Shown here: in pieces, positions 6,082-7,184 of the stretch | How the letters are laid out: each line of letters opens with the position of its first letter | Position numbering within the stretch: position 1 is the stretch's first letter | NCBI GenBank assembly: GCA_903928835.1 | Contig: CAIYSK010000282.1 | Span: 1-7,184, forward strand | Direction of reading: 5' to 3' | From: an uncultured cyanobacterium | Lineage (GTDB): Bacteria; Cyanobacteriota; Cyanobacteriia; PCC-6307; Cyanobiaceae | DNA length: 7,184 nt | Made by a program: the position numbers and the translations under genes | The notes under the pieces: model-generated | What the model saw: the letters and a program-made list of their open reading frames with translations, nothing else | The model's database searches: none | What the model was told of the DNA's origin: nothing

Positions 6082-6124
6082 TTGCTCCCCCAGAGCAGAA
6101 GCTAAGCCTGCCCTGGGGGAGCAA
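6082..6124. terminator. long hairpin between convergent genes, probable bidirectional transcription stop
   Basis: TTGCTCCCCCAG (6082-6093) and CTGGGGGAGCAA (6113-6124) form a perfect 12-bp stem. The 19-base interior can continue with GCAG/CTGC (6095-6098 and 6108-6111) after a single A/C mismatch. It begins one base after the PLD stop codon and ends six bases before the stop of the leftward RTX-like gene. No T-run follows on either strand, so it is not a textbook intrinsic terminator, but its position fits a shared stop or 3'-end-protecting structure. Confidence 0.6.
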
Positions 6125-6130
6125 TGAAAA

Positions 6131-7184
6131 CTAGAAAAGCAAGCGACTGGTGGTGATACTATTTCCAGCGATATTATAGAGGCTTCCCAAATTCATTTGG
6201 ATAGCATTAATTGGGTCAGAAGCAGAGCCGATAAATTCAAAATTCTGTACTAGCATCGTAACAAGATTATTCGCGAGCTTGAAGTAACCATCAGCATTTG
6301 ACTCATTTCCTAACTGTCCAAAACCGGTGAAAGCATATGTTCCATCAGACAACAAAACCGTATCGTTAAGGCCGCTGCCTCCATCAAATCTGCCCGTACC
6401 AAAGCCAATCAGCGTGTCATTGCCTTCCCCTAAGTGAGTCAGACCAGATCCACTGAACCCGCCAGTAAGAGCATCAACGGTGTCGTCACCAGCACCTGTT
6501 TTTATAACACCTTCATTCAAGATACCTATATTTGTTGGATTTGAGGTGCCTGAACAGCCGTGGATCTCATCGTTTCCATCGCCAGCATCAATAGCGCCAA
6601 AGTTGACGATGCCAGCAGAAGGCGACAGGGGATCCGCTGGGGCTGAAATCGACCAGGTTTCACCTCTCAGGGTGTCATTACCCTCTCCCAAGAAAATTGT
6701 GCCGGTTTGACCATTTAAAATACCGCTACCAATATATTTAGTGATGGGGGGCAGAGAAGACTTTTCAACGTCTCCAATGATGTCATCAGCCGCACCAAAT
6801 ATCGTGTCGTTGCCAGTACCTACATCAATAGAACCAAAGTTTATAATGCCGTATGTAGAATCCTTCGCGTTATCGAGAGGAGCATTAGGTGCTGGGCTAG
6901 CAACGGACGCAGGGACAATAACATTCCAGGCTGCACCCGTTACGTACGGTGAGTAAATATCTGGGTGAAGCAAGGCAGCAAGATCGACCCCTGCATCTTG
7001 TTTCAAATCATTAATTAGCTCAGGAGTCAATATGCCTGAAAGAGAGGTTTTGGGGTCAAGAATGCCTGGGCTAACGGACACTGGTGATTGAGTACCTAAA
7101 AATCCTGCTAAATTATAAAGTCCACAGCCTGCGACCAAGTCGTCACCCGCTCCAGTGCTGATCACAGCAGGCGCTAGGCTGCCA
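6131..7184 (-). CDS. RTX-like secreted calcium-binding repeat protein, 5' end beyond the window
   Basis: Partial: the frame stays open to the right edge, giving about 350 C-terminal residues, and the true start is not visible (the in-frame GTG at 7165 is unlikely to be it). The visible part carries RTX-like turns: GAGDD (7142-7156), GTGND, GEGND, GDGND, GAGDD and GEGND, which in this family bind Ca2+ in parallel beta-rolls. Four turns are preceded by a G-I-x-N-type strand, forming a composite module. The C-terminal end (6131 to about 6370) has no repeats and includes a DGTYAFTGFGQ block and an NFEFIG block, ending in SRLLF. It could be a capping domain or a type I secretion signal. No adhesin, protease or lipase domain is visible. 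The DNA is more AT-rich than the other genes, suggesting different origin or rapid turnover. Confidence 0.82.
   Translation of the reverse strand, partial: GSLAPAVISTGAGDDLVAGCGLYNLAGFLGTQSPVSVSPGILDPKTSLSGILTPELINDLKQDAGVDLAALLHPDIYSPYVTGAAWNVIVPASVASPAPNAPLDNAKDSTYGIINFGSIDVGTGNDTIFGAADDIIGDVEKSSLPPITKYIGSGILNGQTGTIFLGEGNDTLRGETWSISAPADPLSPSAGIVNFGAIDAGDGNDEIHGCSGTSNPTNIGILNEGVIKTGAGDDTVDALTGGFSGSGLTHLGEGNDTLIGFGTGRFDGGSGLNDTVLLSDGTYAFTGFGQLGNESNADGYFKLANNLVTMLVQNFEFIGSASDPINAIQMNLGSLYNIAGNSITTSRLLF
6404..6850 (-). repeat. irregular protein-level repeats: G-I-x-N strand plus RTX-like turn
   Basis: Four copies of the pattern G-I-x-N-x-G-x-I-x-x-G-x-G-N/D-D-x-hydrophobic lie at 6794-6850, 6662-6724, 6557-6613 and 6470-6526. 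A fifth, shortened copy, mainly the GEGNDTLIG turn, lies at 6404-6445. The second copy has two extra residues. Start-to-start spacing falls along the protein: 42, 37 and 29 residues. The DNA copies have diverged, so the repeats are clear only in translation. Confidence 0.75.

Noticed and set aside
6404..6850. CRISPR-like array
   Set aside because: The repeats are at protein level with diverged DNA and uneven spacing inside an open reading frame.
1..7184. tRNA, rRNA, transposase, integrase, toxin-antitoxin or defence genes
   Set aside because: None was recognised on either strand; the content is housekeeping, antenna and envelope genes plus one RTX-like accessory gene.

Overview
The window looks like chromosome of a picocyanobacterium (Synechococcus/Cyanobium type). 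It carries a ferredoxin-thioredoxin reductase catalytic subunit, the cyanobacterial Fe-S repressor SufR, a CpcS/CpeS-type phycobiliprotein lyase and a CpcG rod-core linker. Most of the window is GC-rich and tightly packed, with several GTG starts and overlapping genes. The genus is inferred from gene content and was not checked against any database.

Left part (1-3229): ftrC runs leftward, and a possible start of the next leftward gene (probably sufB, by analogy with picocyanobacterial suf loci) sits at the edge. A 250-bp gap separates ftrC from the divergent sufR. That gap holds a perfect 7-6-7 inverted repeat (464-483) whose core fits the published SufR operator pattern, so SufR probably controls the ftrC/suf side and perhaps itself. 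sufR is followed, with overlapping ends, by an unrecognised helical protein of about 142 aa and then by the phycobiliprotein lyase, whose ATG overlaps the preceding TGA. cpcG follows after 114 bp and ends at a clear intrinsic terminator. Fe-S regulation and phycobilisome assembly genes are therefore packed into one probable transcription unit.

Middle part (3350-6080): a DUF4912-type protein with a SAP/Rho-N-like N-terminus, a 58-aa two-helix membrane protein, and a predicted lipoprotein of the phospholipase D superfamily with two complete HKD motifs. All three point rightward and lie close together. Their functions are not established by the sequence.

Right part (6082-7184): a long hairpin separates the PLD gene from a convergent, leftward gene that runs off the right edge. 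That gene encodes an RTX-like, probably secreted calcium-binding protein made of irregular modules pairing a G-I-x-N-x-G-x-I strand with an RTX-like G-x-G-N/D-D turn. Its DNA is visibly more AT-rich than the rest of the window, suggesting a mobile or fast-evolving accessory gene. No rRNA, tRNA, CRISPR array, transposase or prophage gene was seen.
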